Positions 48,515 through 60,539 of a stretch of DNA of 64,000 bases are shown here, in pieces; the stretch's first letter is position 1; every line of letters begins with the position of its first letter. This DNA comes from Corythucha ciliata. Lineage: Eukaryota; Arthropoda; Insecta; Hemiptera; Tingidae. The position numbers and the translations under genes were made by a program. A model generated the notes under the pieces. That model had not been told where the DNA came from. It saw only the letters and a list, made by a program, of their open reading frames with translations, and searched no databases. The stretch lies in contig CM075942.1 of the NCBI GenBank assembly GCA_038030265.1, positions 46,838,751 through 46,902,750 of the forward strand, written 5' to 3'.

Positions 48515-48571
48515 GCCTTGCCCCAAGCACGTGCACTTCAAGATCCGAACGCTTTGCAGGAAATTGCCTAA
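48515..48571 (+). CDS. Candidate terminal exon
   Basis: A pyrimidine-rich region and TTGCAG acceptor are followed by an open segment of 18 codons and TAA, reading ALPQARALQDPNALQEIA. The composition is GC-richer than its surroundings. An AATAAA lies at 48735-48740. No upstream partner exon was identified. Function unknown. Confidence 0.25.
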   Translation, partial: ALPQARALQDPNALQEIA

Positions 48572-51234
48572 CTTATGTGGAAACTTTAAAATAGTTTTGC
48601 CAGGATGAGGTGCCGATGGAACTCAGTTAAAAAAAAAAAGAAAGAAAAAAAAAGTTGGCTGCTTTAATTGATTCCAGAAGCAAAGTTTAAAATAATTCAG
48701 TCATGTCACGTATCGTCAGTGATTTCTTGGAAAATAAATTAAGAAAGATAGTTAAACAAAGAAGTGACTGTGTCTGAAAAGCTACTCAGGACTTTGTTTC
48801 ATTGAAAAAAGCGCCTAATGCATTATACAGTTCACGTCAAAAGAATATTTGTATTTTTTTTATTTTTTTGCGCGTTAAAATTGCAATCAAGCCTCTGAAA
48901 TCAAAAAATATGACCCTATACAGAGGAAGGGTGGCCTTTGAAAACAAATTCAAAGGCGCGCCTTCCACCTTTCTTATGCTCTTCACGTCCCCATGTTGAT
49001 TAAGATTTTACTCGATGCAAACACGGTTGAAAGGTTGTGAAAAGATTTCCGAACGCTTTCGTTCAAATGTGATGAATTAACGAAAAAAAAAAAAAAAAAT
49101 CATGAGATTCCCGAGTGTTGGTGAGGAGTGGGGGGAGACAACGCAATGTCGGTGCCGAGCAGTCTCGTTTTAATCGAGGATCTTGATGGATAGACGGTTT
49201 TCTCATTGCTTTGCTCCCAAACGCCTTTTCTCCTTTTTTCCCTCAATTCCCTCGGGCTTTACCCAGTGAATTAGACACGTTTTTCGTGAAAAACTTGTTG
49301 TTCTTGTTAAATGTCATTTAATAAAGAGAAAATTCAGGCTTGTTCCAAACTGTAAGTCCTTTAACAGTTATAACAAAATCCGGCAACTTCCGAAGGGTGA
49401 ACTGAGTTATTTCCGGGGATCAGGGGGAAGGCCTTCCTTTTCACCATTTCGCAGCAATAATTGGGGACAGCAAGGCGCGGTGAGGTGGTGTGAGCTGAGC
49501 CTTACTCTGGAGCGTTAGTCGTCGAAAGAAGGAAATAAAAACAATTTTCATCCTCGGATTTTCTCCCTACACCTGGGCAATTTCGATGGTGAATATTTAA
49601 ACCAGCCGATTAATTTACGGTGGACACTTTTTTATCCTCATTGTTTGCATCTTGACTGACAATATTCATTCAATATTTCGTTTTTATTTAATTTTCAAGT
49701 TCGGGTAATTTAACGTTTTTGAGATGCCTGCAAATAATTTGTCTTGATTAGATAATTATTTCATAACATTCGAGGAGACAAACAAAATAATTTTATCTCT
49801 AGCTGTAGTCTTCAGAAGAGATGTTAGGAAAATTCTATTTGAATGTATTCCATTGCAATGAAATCACCCACTTCCGAGTAACTGACAAACTAATCCGACT
49901 CCACCCCACCCCGCCAGTCCCATTCGAAGAGCTATCCAAAGCTGCCCAGGAATTTGGATCCTCTGATAAACATGATACCTCGCTTGTACCACGACCTACA
50001 AAAACTAAAGCTATCCAAAGCTAAGCTCTTTTATACGAAGTATACAACGTAAGTTCATCCCTCCCCCCCTGACTGCCCCACCACTCTAGGCAAGGCTTCC
50101 CTTTGTGGTTCACCCCCAGAGAGAGAGAGAGAGTGAATTAAGGTTTTTGTGGTGGTTCAAAGGTCCTCCCCATTCCCCTCGGTTGAAATCAATCTTTTGG
50201 TGAGCGTATTTCACGGGTTCGTGGAAAAACGCAACATTTATCTCATGCACGTGGATCGGTTTTCCTCAGGATTAAAAGACTTTGAGTGTCATCCTTTCTT
50301 TCTTTAGAGTTCACTGGGGGGGGGGGGGTGGAAATAGTGCGATGGAAAGAGGGAGGAATCGCTTTTGACTATATACAGCCTGTGACTTTGACAACACAGT
50401 CCTCTCTCCCCCCCCCTCCCCGGAGGTACGCAAAACGATTCTCACAATCTCCACCCGGAATTATTTCGATGTTTTCATGCTCAAGTGTTTATTAATACTT
50501 GGAAACCAGGATGACCCTGCTTCACAACGAAGCCATTAGGTTTAATTTATTGGAAGAGAACGTGGGGCACATTCCTGTAGTGCGGCTCCTTCTTTCTCAG
50601 TTTCAACACGGATTGAACGCTTGTTTGATCAAAGAACGCTAGCATTAATGACCTCGACACCTCTCTACTCTACTTGGTTATAAAAGAGAACATTTTATTA
50701 AGAAAATAAGAAGAAGAAACAATTTTATTCTGCCCGAAGAATTAAATTGTCCTAATTGTATTAAGGGTTTCATTTACCCGTCGGGTCTTTTCAGAAAAGA
50801 GTCTGGTTGTTTGTCGAGAAAAATGTTGCTAATCAACTTACGAAATATGCAGTCTGGCAAAGTTTGTTGACTCTTGAAGTAAAAAAAACAGCTTAAGAGA
50901 TTAATGTACGCGGCCAGGCATCAAACAGAGCAGGAAACTTGGCCCAGAATTCGAATTGTCGGCACTTAAACGTACTTTGACATACATATAGAGTTGCTAG
51001 GCATCCTCGTTTACCTCGGTTTTGAACATTTGTCCTCATTAGATTAGAATTCCATCCCCGAAATATTGCATACTTCTAAACTTGACGTTTTTTCAAAAAG
51101 GGGGAAGAAATAAGACCAGAATTGCCTGCAACTAACAATAAGAGACTTTCGGGTCTTAAATAGTCGCCCTCACTGATCCACCACCTGTAAGCTGGGGTTT
51201 GAAGTGGTCAAAGGAGGAAAAGTCGAAGTTTTGA
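48572..51234. other. Gene-free, nothing recognised
   Basis: A-run at 49085-49099, G-run at 50317-50328, C-run at 50408-50418. No supported exon. Confidence 0.35.
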
Positions 51235-51480
51235 AGTGACAAAACCCACAAAACTGGACTTTTAAAACAGCCAAATCTGCGACTGTGGGTTTTTTGAAAG
51301 AGCTATTAAATCTACGAAATCAGAAATCTGGCGTGAAAAAGCAAATTTCGCGCTTTTGATCCATTTAAAAAGCAATTTTGTGGGAAATAGCTCTTTAAAA
51401 TATCCAATTTCACTAGGTTGACTCAGTGCGAAAAGCGATTTCGTGGATTTAGCTCCTTCAAATCAGACATTTCGTGGATC
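51235..51480 (+). repeat. Degenerate tandem array, family C
   Basis: Units with AAAACCCACAAAACTGGAC, AGCCAAATCTGCGA and AGCAATTTTGTGGG at about 36-40 bp. Confidence 0.55.
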
Positions 51481-51964
51481 CATATTATGATTTGTGGCAA
51501 ATTAAGTTTCCGTTCTGTTTGGTGGAGGGAGAGCGTGATACCCCTACAGCTTGGAGTTCCCAATAGGCCCACCCTGGCACTGAGTCTCAAATCAATATTG
51601 AGAAGACATCCCTGATTATAAGTTTATAATTGCCTGTTCAATGCCACAACTCGGAAGATTCAGAATGAAAATTAAAATCGAACGAATAATTATAGCGGGT
51701 CAATTGTCTTTGAAACAGCCTCGGAAACGACTTTCACATCTGCAAATAATCACCCTACCAAAATTCTGAATAATAGCCGGAATTTGCGGCATTTTAGAGC
51801 TAATAATTATATGAATAATCGCAAAATTGCCTCAACGGACCTCAACTCAAACGGACCTGAAAACTGCGATACTTTGGTCTACTGTAATAAATCCAGCGAT
51901 TCATTAAAATATTGGGAAAATTGTCCTAAAAATGACCGCCGTACCCTTAATTCACGACCTAATC
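51481..51964. other. Gene-free, nothing recognised
   Basis: No supported feature. Confidence 0.35.
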
Positions 51965-52409
51965 AAGAAATGGTCCAGTACGCCTCGATTAAATTAAATG
52001 TATTACTGTGCGCGGACATTTCGCTCTGAACCGGGCATGGTTATTGGCTATTTAAAATTGATCATGCATTTTAGGACACTGGGCAAAACAACATCTGGCA
52101 TTACCTCTTTGATAAGATTAAAGTCAACTTATTCGCAGACCAAACTTGGAACAAAGTCGGAAAACATTCTAAGCAAGCCACTGCACTCAAACACAATTCA
52201 TTACCAAGTACCGCCCAGTCCCACTGCAGTACAAGTATAGGCCTCACGCCTCATTCTAAAACTTTGAAAACAAAAAAAGTTTTCCCAGAGCCCTAAAATG
52301 CACGTTCAATTTTATATAGCGGTGACCATGCCCGGTTTAGGGCGAAACGTTGGCGATCGGCGCACAATAATAAATTGAATTTAATCGAGGCGTACTGGAC
52401 AATTTCTTC
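51965..52409. repeat. Inverted-repeat element with about 80-90-bp arms
   Basis: Left arm 51965-52043 and right arm 52322-52409 share GTCCAGTACGCCTCGATTAA and ACCGGGCATGGT in inverted order, with a 278-bp spacer. The right arm contains a GCCC/GGGC stem followed by GAAAC that recalls Penelope-type ends, but the CUGANGA core is not present. Confidence 0.7.
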
Positions 52410-52439
52410 ATTTAAGTTACGATTCCACTATCTCACCCT

Positions 52440-52735
52440 TGTTTGCTTGAAAATAGCAAAACTGCCTATTCAGGCCCTAAAAAATAGCCAAAATGAAAAT
52501 GGCTAAACTGACGATTGGCATGCCTTGAACATGGCGAAACTGGCCATTCTTACCCTAAAAATGGCCTGTGATTTCCATCTAAATGACAAACGGATTACAT
52601 GTATGTGCCCTTTAACGTAGGTAAACTGGCAATTCACGCCATATAAATGGCAAATCCACGGTCTGAAAATGGTCAAACTGCGACCATTTAGCTCCATAGA
52701 AGGTTGCATTTACGATCCGCCCATTGAAAATTGCT
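52440..52735 (+). repeat. Degenerate tandem array, family B
   Basis: AAAATAGCAAAACTGCCTATTC, ATGGCTAAACTGACGATTGG and ATGGCGAAACTGGCCATTC units at about 30 bp. Confidence 0.65.
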
Positions 52736-53055
52736 AATAACTGATGATCACCGATCAGTACCTGATCACCGATTCCGCCGCTACGGGTTCCACCACTCTG
52801 ACGAAGGGATCCGAACTGAAATACCGTCAACTTTGTTACATAATGCCTGAAATTTGCTTCTTCCAAGAGTTGTGCTTTTTGCTTATAAGTCGTCTCGCGT
52901 TGTTTATTAATTTTATTTTAACTCTAAAAGCATCCTCCGTTTGCGTTAACAACACTTGTGGATAATGCAATAGACTCGCATCACTTTAAACAACATTCCC
53001 ATGATAATTTCTGTCATTCACGCGAAATTTACCACAGCGCTCTCATATTTTCCAG

Positions 53056-53120
53056 ACAATATGTGCGGCGAGGTTTAGCGGTCCATATAGGCTCCTCTTT
53101 TCATAAATGGATCAGGCCGT
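53056..53120 (+). CDS. Weak candidate internal exon
   Basis: TTTTCCAG acceptor, 65 bp open in one frame (QYVRRGLAVHIGSSFHKWIR), then GTAAGTAT donor. Both splice sites are good but there is no partner exon, and the frame could be chance. Confidence 0.2.
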
Positions 53121-53319
53121 GTAAGTATAATATTTCTGCCTTATTTTGATTATTTCAATAATTAATTTATGCGTTCATGTTGGACAGCCAAGAAAAATTA
53201 TTGTGACTTCATAGATTATTGTTGCTAATGAATGACGGTTGAATTGTGATGAAGGGGCAGGGGTAGATTCGGACGACAAGCGAGCAATGCATCAAGACAT
53301 AATCGCATGAAATTTGAGA

Positions 53320-54135
53320 TCACGGTGTTAACGGTCTAATTAATTTATAATGAAGCGAAAAATGTTGTTGACTGGCTGGCCTTAGAGAGCCGGCCCCTGC
53401 CTGTTCCACAAGTTCTATGTCAATGGTGGAGCGAGACAATAGCTGACGCGGATACTCAAACTTCTCAGAACTATTCGTTTCTCTTTTCCCAGTTCCACAC
53501 AATCTTTGAGTCGGAGAGCTGTTTAGTTTTGAAGTTTCATAAACTTTATCTCTCCGGGAAGATTCTGAAGCGTTGAAAAATCAATTTCAAAGGCGATGTA
53601 TTACAGTCTTCCTACCTCAGCATTGGCCCTGACATCTCGCGTCACTTTTCTCAGAAGTTCAATTACTGGGTAGAACGCAGCCACTCGTTCCCTTCTCGGG
53701 TTAGATTATGATGTTAATCTGTGCGATCAGACAATTAAAACGATGAACCACTCTCCCCCCACCTACCAATTAATTTTGTAAGGTTATTGATTTAATAATG
53801 AGCCTCTTCCTGTTTCTTTGCTCGTCCTTCAAAGGCTCGATAATTGTATATCGAAAGGAATTCATTCAATCGAAGTATCTTTGGTATTGAATTGTGGTTT
53901 TCGGGATGAGAACGTATATTGGACGGGTCAGGAAGGAAAAGAAAGAGAACGTGATGGATCTTGAGGTGTAAAAGGGGTGGTGGTCCACTCTTGTTTAATG
54001 AAATTGCGAAGTCGGAAGTATTGTGCTGTCGGACAGGGAGCATTGTTAGCCTCTTCAGCTTTCATCGCCAACTGTACCCTCACCCCTACCGACTCCACCC
54101 ACTTTAACAATATTATTTCCTTCGTTAACAAAAAA
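53320..54135 (-). CDS. Weak cluster of minus-strand exon-like segments
   Basis: Three open segments: about 54130-53940 (after a T-rich tract and GAAG acceptor), about 53695-53616 (RVAAFYPVIELLRKVTRDVR, donor GAG/GTAGG) and about 53475-53320 ending in TGA. The last two keep phase if joined, though the acceptor before the third segment is poor. No domain recognised. Treat as a lead only. Confidence 0.2.
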
Positions 54136-54159
54136 AAAAGAACTAACGAAAGAAACTAA

Positions 54160-55399
54160 AGTGGATTTTCATCTCAACCATTCAGTAAATCCCTTGAACG
54201 TCACTCGTAAACGTTCGATAACATTTAAAAACAGAAGCCCCCCCCCCCCATTTCATTTGCCCTCAACAACTATCACACTCTTGTTCCAACACTCAATCTA
54301 CTAAGGTAGGATGTTGTAGGAGGGAACGATCACCTTCCACAAGGCCTTAAGGGAGTCTCGACGATACAAAATGAGAGAAAACTATCGCACAATGCAACCC
54401 TCAGAAAGAGAGGGAATGAATGATAAAAAAAAAAAAAAAATTGTCTATGAAGGCCAAACGGGTACAATTAAAATAAGATTGTCACGTTGATTGCATGAAA
54501 GACCGTAACGAAGCAGTTTCTATCGCCCTTCCTCGGTCTAAAATTACAAGGCTCACTAATTATTTGCTGAAAAAATTACGGGACCGTGTGGCGATAACCT
54601 AATTTTCGCTGTTTCAGCCTCTGAGCGATCTTACCTTTTTACTTTAATCTCAACAACAAAAAAGGGCGCCGGTAATAGTAAGAAGAGGGTAAAGGATGAC
54701 AAACTGACAACTTTATTACTTGATGGGCGAGGGGCGTCCTTGTTTCCTTTCTCCTTTATAACTTGTCTCTTACAGATTTTCTAACTCACTTTTAAGCTAT
54801 TTAAACCCTTCTTTGGGCTCACAATCGAGTGAAAAGTTCATGCTGAGGGAACCTTTCCATGTATTATTCACATAAACTGAGGAAAGTTGTTTGTAAGGTT
54901 TAATCGTACCTTCGGTCACCGAGCAATTTCGTAAAATGACAATGGAAACTTCAAGCGGACATTAAAGACCTTTTGCAGAATATTGAGGAAAATTCGTCAC
55001 CTCCTTTACGTTTTGTGTTTGAAGCTTAAAAATACGCTCTGGGTGTGCACGAGCTTTTTTAAAAATAAAATTGGAATCTTGCGTGATCTTCCTCTATATC
55101 TTTCTTAGCATTTCATTTAGAACGGGAATACTACTGTAAGAGTGGAACAAGCTGCCACCTGCCAGTGCCATAAAAGATTAGATGATTCGGTCCATGTCAT
55201 CCCCTACTACCTAACCGGTCCTTCCTGACATTTGGCACTAAATTGCTAACGTTTGCATACAGATACACTACAAGGGAATCCCCCCTCCCACCGGCGATCA
55301 GCACTTAGTTTCTTTGAAAACATTCTCTTCCGCGTTAGCGCTAAACCTTACTAAACTCTGAAAGTGGATTACGATATTATTCGCGAATGACGATTTTAA
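54160..55399. other. Gene-free, nothing recognised
   Basis: C-run at 54240-54250 and A-run at 54425-54440; nothing else identified. Confidence 0.35.
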
Positions 55400-55577
55400 A
55401 TCGCATTATAAGATGTTATTCTTGTGGAAACTGTCACCCCGTATAATTTAGCTCTTGAAAGTTTACTGCATTCGCATTGTAACCCAACATAGTCGCGAAA
55501 TTTAGTTTCGGGTTATTTTAAGCGAAAATAGCAACTGCATGCAGGACTTTATATTAAACAAAATTGCAAGTTTTTAG
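55400..55577 (+). repeat. Family D-like remnant
   Basis: Loose GCGAAATTTAG, AAAATAGCAACTG and AAATTGCAAG words; weak match to family D. Confidence 0.3.
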
Positions 55578-55665
55578 GCGGAAGCGGCGTATAACTCCTT
55601 ATGAACCGCCCAAACCGCCGAAAATTTGGCTCGACGAATGGATTACGCGGCACATTGCTCGACAG
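55578..55665 (+). CDS. Internal exon of an unidentified gene (left copy)
   Basis: TTTTTAG acceptor, 88 bp, then CAG/GTGAGT donor. It encodes 29 residues, including PPKPPKIWLDEWITRHIARQ at the end. The inverted duplicate at 63946-64000 encodes the same residues in the overlap; the two base differences seen (CCG/CCA and GAA/GAG) are both synonymous. This favours a real coding exon. The partner exons lie outside or were not found; family not recognised. Confidence 0.5.
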
Positions 55666-56652
55666 GTGAGTCTATCGCGTTATCACGGAACTTTCAATTT
55701 TTTCTTGTTTAATTTTTTATGTGATTATTATTTTCGTTGGTTTTTCTTAAACTTTATTTTGTTAGGTTCAGTTTGAAAAACAACTACATTGAACACGACC
55801 GGGGAACGAACACTAGTTCATTAGAACACTGGGAATGATTTAAAATGTAATTATTTAATCCTAGGGGTCATATACATATAATGTTTGTTCTCACAAATAC
55901 ATGCAGGGTGGATCCGTAAAAGTGTGACAAAACGTTTTGGGTAAAACAGGGCTTAGTACGTTGAATCTTGGAAGAGTGGTGGTGGTTGAGGGGGGGGGGT
56001 CGTGCCCCTTCTCGCTTACCTTAGCCGACTCAGGGTACGTGCCCAATACATGAATGTTCCCACTCGCCCTTCCCAAGGGTCAGTCAATCTTTCTTGTTAA
56101 GGGGTTTGAACGAGAAAAATAATAGGAAAAAAAAAAAAAAAAAAAACTTCCATGAAACCGGAATCATTGCAAAACGAAGAACGAAAGTGCTTCGCCCTTC
56201 ATTTTTAATTTTAATTTGCCGTCTCGTCACGGAGCCCATGGCACGTTGTTAGCAACCTCCTGCGTTTTTTCATCTCCAACTTCTTCATTTTATTTGCGTC
56301 ACAGCCGTAAATTGCTGGATCGTATAAAAGAACAATCTGGAAGTATAAAATGTCGTTGAATAAATTCCGCAATCTTTGGAGAACGCATTTTAGCTGGATT
56401 CATTCCCTTTTGTGTACAAAATATTATGTAGTACCCTCCAACTCGAGTACATCCTTTGATGTTGCGGGGGAACGGAGGAGAAATATTCCAAGGACTATAC
56501 GAAACGGAATAGTTCGGCAGTTAAATTAAACTACCCACGTAAGCTCTGAAGACTTAACGCATAAGACATAACCTATGTAATACACATTTCTTCATGAGGA
56601 CAGATATTTTTCAGGACAAGAGCACAGGTAAATAATAAATCTGACAATAAGA

Positions 56653-56934
56653 CCAATGTGGCAATGCGTAAGTGTTGTATTTGTGGGAACATTCCCGATT
56701 CTTTGTTATATCTGTTTGAGAAAAGATGGGAAAAAGAAGACGGAAGTAAAGCACAGCGATGCTTTCTATTTGACAGCTTGCGCAAACGGAATGCAGCTCA
56801 CTATGAAAACCAACTATGAGCAATACCTACCAGGACAACAGTTTCTGGGGAGTTGGTCGTCGTATCCAAGCTCTCCTACGAGAAGCCACTCCTATAATCA
56901 CTCCGTCACCGTAACTGAAGTTGAAAAGAAATAA
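56653..56934 (+). CDS. Unresolved open frame(s) in the left arm
   Basis: A frame from ATG 56656 reads 92 codons to TAA at 56934, with a hydrophobic start (VVFVGTFPILCYICL), a basic patch and a serine/tyrosine-rich tail. A second frame from about 56667 reads MRKCCICGNIPDSLLYLFEK, with a CxxC pair, and stops near 56820. In the right arm the first frame is disrupted by small indels while the second stays open to a shifted end. Which, if any, is coding cannot be settled here. AATAAA overlaps the first stop. Confidence 0.3.
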   Translation, partial: PMWQCVSVVFVGTFPILCYICLRKDGKKKTEVKHSDAFYLTACANGMQLTMKTNYEQYLPGQQFLGSWSSYPSSPTRSHSYNHSVTVTEVEKK

Positions 56935-56975
56935 AATGCTAGTAGACAAAAGAGAAAATTATCTTGTAAAATCTT

Positions 56976-58974
56976 TAGGCCAGTCAATATAAACATCAAA
57001 CATCGCAAATATGCATGTAATTGTTTTTTCTTTTGCACATTGTTAGGGCCATTGAGAGCAGTTTATACTCAAGTTTGCAACCTTCAAAACCTTGTGCTCA
57101 ACTCGTGGCACTTGAAAAACCACGAAATTCCATCAATTTTTTAGGTTGTTAAACAAAAATACCAGAAGAAAGCGTTTTTCGAGCATGACCACAGTACACA
57201 TTGTTGAAGCTAACTAAATTTGCTACAATTTAAGCCCAGTCCGAGCGTCCTACGTTTGTTATTTTCGGAAATACTGCCAATCAAGAAATATGTAATATCG
57301 CCAAAATGCGAGATTTTATTGATAGGGTTATTTTTCAAGACCCGTAGCACTCAAACATAATGGTCCTACAGAATATCCACGCGAGAATAATTCTTAGGCA
57401 GAAGCTCAATTTGAATTTGACGCCATTGCCTAAAATGTATTTTCGCGTGGATATTCTATAGGACAGGGTGACTGGTACTTGGTTGAGCAAAATAATAGGG
57501 GTGATTAAACATCCAAAATGCAACAAAAATTGTCTTATGACCTAGGGTCCGATTTCCTTTCCTAGTCGAGATAATCAATTTGTTGTTTTTTACCACATCA
57601 CGGGTTTTCGCAACAAAAACATATATGTAACATGAGAAGTAAGGGTCCTAGGTTAAATCCAACGACACCACTTAAAAGAGCACTCTTTTTTTGTGTGTGA
57701 GTAAAGACATTTTGTCCAAAGTTAGCGAAATATTCTTGGAGTAAACTGGGAAAATATCAGGATATTTTAAAAAATGTCAGTTTTTGACAACTGTTCAAAG
57801 CTAGACTACATTAGCCTTGGTGCTCCCAGCGCCCGGCAAATTCCTCTAAAGCTGTGTGAAGTAACTTGGTTTAATACTTCATGCTTATTTTACTCCTGTC
57901 CTTCGCAAAGTTTTGAGAAAAATCCATTGTTATACCAAAAAATGAGGCAATTAGGCCCATTTTGAGTGCCTAAAAGAAGATACGAAAGCTGTTCCAAGAT
58001 TTTTTTTCAGCTTATTCCACTTTTATCTGTCTGTGTAGGAAAAGTGAATTAAGCTGAAAAAAAAAGTTTTGGGTATGGCTCTTGATCTTCTTGTAGGCAC
58101 TCAAAATGGGCCTAATTGCCTCATTTTTTGGTATAACAATGGATTTTTCTCAAAACTTTGCGAAGGACAGGAGTAAAATAAGCATGAAGTATTAAACCAA
58201 GTTACTTCACACAGCTTTAGAGGAATTTGCCGGGCGCTGGGAGCACCATGGCTAATGTAGTCTAGCTTTGAACAGTTGTCAAAAACTGACATTTTTTAAA
58301 ATATCCTGATATTTTCCCAGTTTACTCCAAGAATCTTTCGCTAACTTTGGACAAAATGTCTTTACTCACACACAAAAAAAGAGTGCTCTTTTCAGTGGTG
58401 TCGTTGGATTTAACCTAGGACCCTTACTTCTCATGTTACATATATGTTTTGTTGCGAAAACCCGTGATGTGGTAAAAAACAACAAATTGATTATCTGAAC
58501 TAGGAATGGAAATCTGACCTTAGGTCATAGGAAATTTTTTGTTGCATTTTTGGTGTACAATCACCCCTCTCATTTTGTTCACCCAAGTACCAATCACCGT
58601 GTATTTGAGTGCTACGGGTCTTGAAAAATTACCCTACCAATAAAATATCGCTTTTTGGCGAGATTAGGTATTTTGTTGATTGACTTTATTCCCTGAACTA
58701 ACAGACCCAGGATGCTCGGGCATGGCTTAAATTGTAGCAAATTTAGTTGGCTTTAACAATGTATACTGTGGTCATGCTCGAAAAACTCTTTCTTCTGGTA
58801 TCTTTGTTTAAAAAATCAGAAAAAGTGATGAAATTTCTTAGTTTTTCGAGTTAAGCACAAGGTTTTGTGGGTTGCAAACTTGAGTAATAACTGCTCTCAT
58901 TGGTCCTAACAACACGCAACAAAAAAATCAATTACATGCATGTTTGCGATTTACCCCGGTTTTTGTCTGGTCTA
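56976..58974. mobile_element. 1,999-bp fold-back transposon, CTT target duplication
   Basis: Almost entirely palindromic with the centre near 58030. Ends are TAGGCCAGTCAA (left) and the reverse complement of TAGACCAGACAA (right). CTT flanks at 56973-56975 and 58975-58977. The right duplication arm has the uninterrupted site AAAATCTTACTGTAAC. Each arm carries a 63-codon open frame (57774-57965 plus, 58101-58292 minus) differing by one residue; with no domain seen I treat these as mirror-image chance or relic frames. The left arm is longer because of a nested 102-bp insert. Confidence 0.85.
57363..57464. mobile_element. 102-bp nested inverted-repeat insert
   Basis: Ends GTCCTAYAGAATATCCACGC in inverted order, arms about 38 bp. 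Absent from the mirror arm of the host fold-back near 58590, which defines it as an insertion. Confidence 0.75.
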
Positions 58975-59171
58975 CTTACTGTAACATCCGTCTCAATACC
59001 TAGTCAAAATAAATCAATGGCTTGATCTCGTGATGCGGGTGCGCTAAATATCTCTTTCTCGCCCAAAACAGCTTCCGCTGGCAGGAATATCTTTCTCGGA
59101 GACCTTCTCCCGCCATAGTAAAAAAATGACCTAAAAATCTGTGTACACCGTGTATACAAAAGAAATAACTT

Positions 59172-59428
59172 TAGGTCCGTTCCATTGTTTTGCTAGTGCT
59201 GCACTAGTGTAGAAAGTAATGTGATCTCATTGACTTATTTTGAAAAATTAAATGAAACCAGATGATTTTCTTCAAAAGTGTAGCACTCGCCAAACAGTGG
59301 AACGGACCTATTGCTTCGGGAGTGCTACACTTTTGAAGAAAGCCATCTCGTTTCATTGAATTTTTCAAAATAATTCAACGAGATCACATGTCTCTCTGCA
59401 GCACTAGCAAATCGATGGAAGAGACCTT
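59172..59428. repeat. Fold-back element with about 115-bp arms
   Basis: 59172-59287 and 59314-59428 are diverged reverse complements (TAGGTCCGTTCCAT, TTGCTAGTGCTGCA). The left part also ends with an inverted TGGAACGGACCTA at 59298-59310, so it may be two overlapping events. Confidence 0.7.
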
Positions 59429-59459
59429 TTGATTTCGACTTTAGAGTTCCCCTGTTTTC

Positions 59460-59680
59460 TCCTGTTCCGCGTTTAATTGTCAAACTGATCATTTGCGCCC
59501 TTCACAGAGGCTACAGATGGTGCAAATGACGATTTGTGCCTTTCAAAAAATGGCTATTTGCTCAACAAGGTACAAAATGGCCAAACATGGTGTTCAGTCT
59601 TACTCGTTAATTTTATGATGTTTAGTCTTAATCGTTAATTTTATGGTAATTTTTATAGTTCATGTTTATATAGTCGTAGT
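59460..59680 (+). repeat. Family B remnant plus a short duplication
   Basis: Family B words (GTCAAACTGATCATTTGCGCCC, AAATGACGATTTGTGCC) followed by a doubled AGTCTTAMTCGTTAATTTTA. Confidence 0.45.
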
Positions 59681-60289
59681 CAAATTTAAAGTTTTTTCTA
59701 AATTAGTTACAAAAGTTGTTCGTTTGAATTCCCTAACTTTAATTTAAACAATCGATGGCCCTCAAGCTTCCGCCAAAAATCCCTCCCTTTTTTAACTCTC
59801 GATGGGCGAGGTATGACTCCCGCCAAAAAAAAAAAAAAAAAAAAAATGCATTCGATATGGCGACTGCCTTTGTGAGTCCTCCTGAGTTTCGTTCTCATTG
59901 CCAGTTTTAAGTTTCTACCTTAAATTTTGTCATTTTCCTTTTCTTCAAATAATAGTTGTCGACGGATTGGTCGTCCCCCCCTTAAAATAGAGTCGATAGA
60001 CCGGGGATTCTGACAAAGGAAGAAAGGAACAGCGCGGCGTTGGCCACCCGAGGCGAATAGGAAGCATCTTGGACTTTGGGGAGTTAGTAAGTACCTCGCC
60101 CGATTCTATCTTCCTTTTTCTACTTCCGCAAGCCTAATTTTTCGATTATTAATAGCTTGAGGGCTAGTTCCGGCGACGTACAGTTTACTAATCGGTTGTA
60201 AAGAATTCCATGTATACTTCATAGATAAACCATATTCTACGTTTTTCCATTTTTATTAAAATACATTTTTAATTAACACATGGCTATTC
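59681..60289. other. Gene-free, with A-run
   Basis: A-run at 59825-59846; otherwise nothing recognised. Confidence 0.35.
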
Positions 60290-60530
60290 GCGACTTAAAC
60301 CGGTAAGCTGACCACTGGTGTTTACGCACTTGAACCCCACATCACCAATTAGCTGACCCCCCCCCCCTGTTCCATCACCAGCATTGGTTACCCGCAGCCT
60401 GAAGGACTTGATACACTGACCACTGTCGAGCTATAAAATTGCTTGCCTGGAGGCTGGCTAATCACGCCCTAAAAGTGGCTAAACAAACCATTCGTGCCCG
60501 AGAAATGGCGAAATTTAACATTCCTACATT
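60290..60530 (+). repeat. Family B remnant
   Basis: Short degenerate units (GGCTAATCACGCCCTAAAAG, TGGCTAAACAAACCATTCG) interrupted by a C-run at 60359-60367. Confidence 0.45.
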
Positions 60531-60539
60531 GCCTAACTA

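Larger units (their letters stand above)
55578..59127. repeat. Left arm of a large inverted duplication
   Basis: This arm (without the insertion at 56976-58974) matches the reverse complement of 61893-64000. Inner homology ends near CTCCCGCCATAGT at about 59127 and 61893. The outer limit is unknown because the right arm runs off the window. Confidence 0.85.

Noticed and set aside
57774..58292. Pair of near-identical 63-codon frames as a duplicated gene
   Set aside because: They are mirror images inside the fold-back palindrome, so similarity is explained by the inverted arms; no domain is visible.
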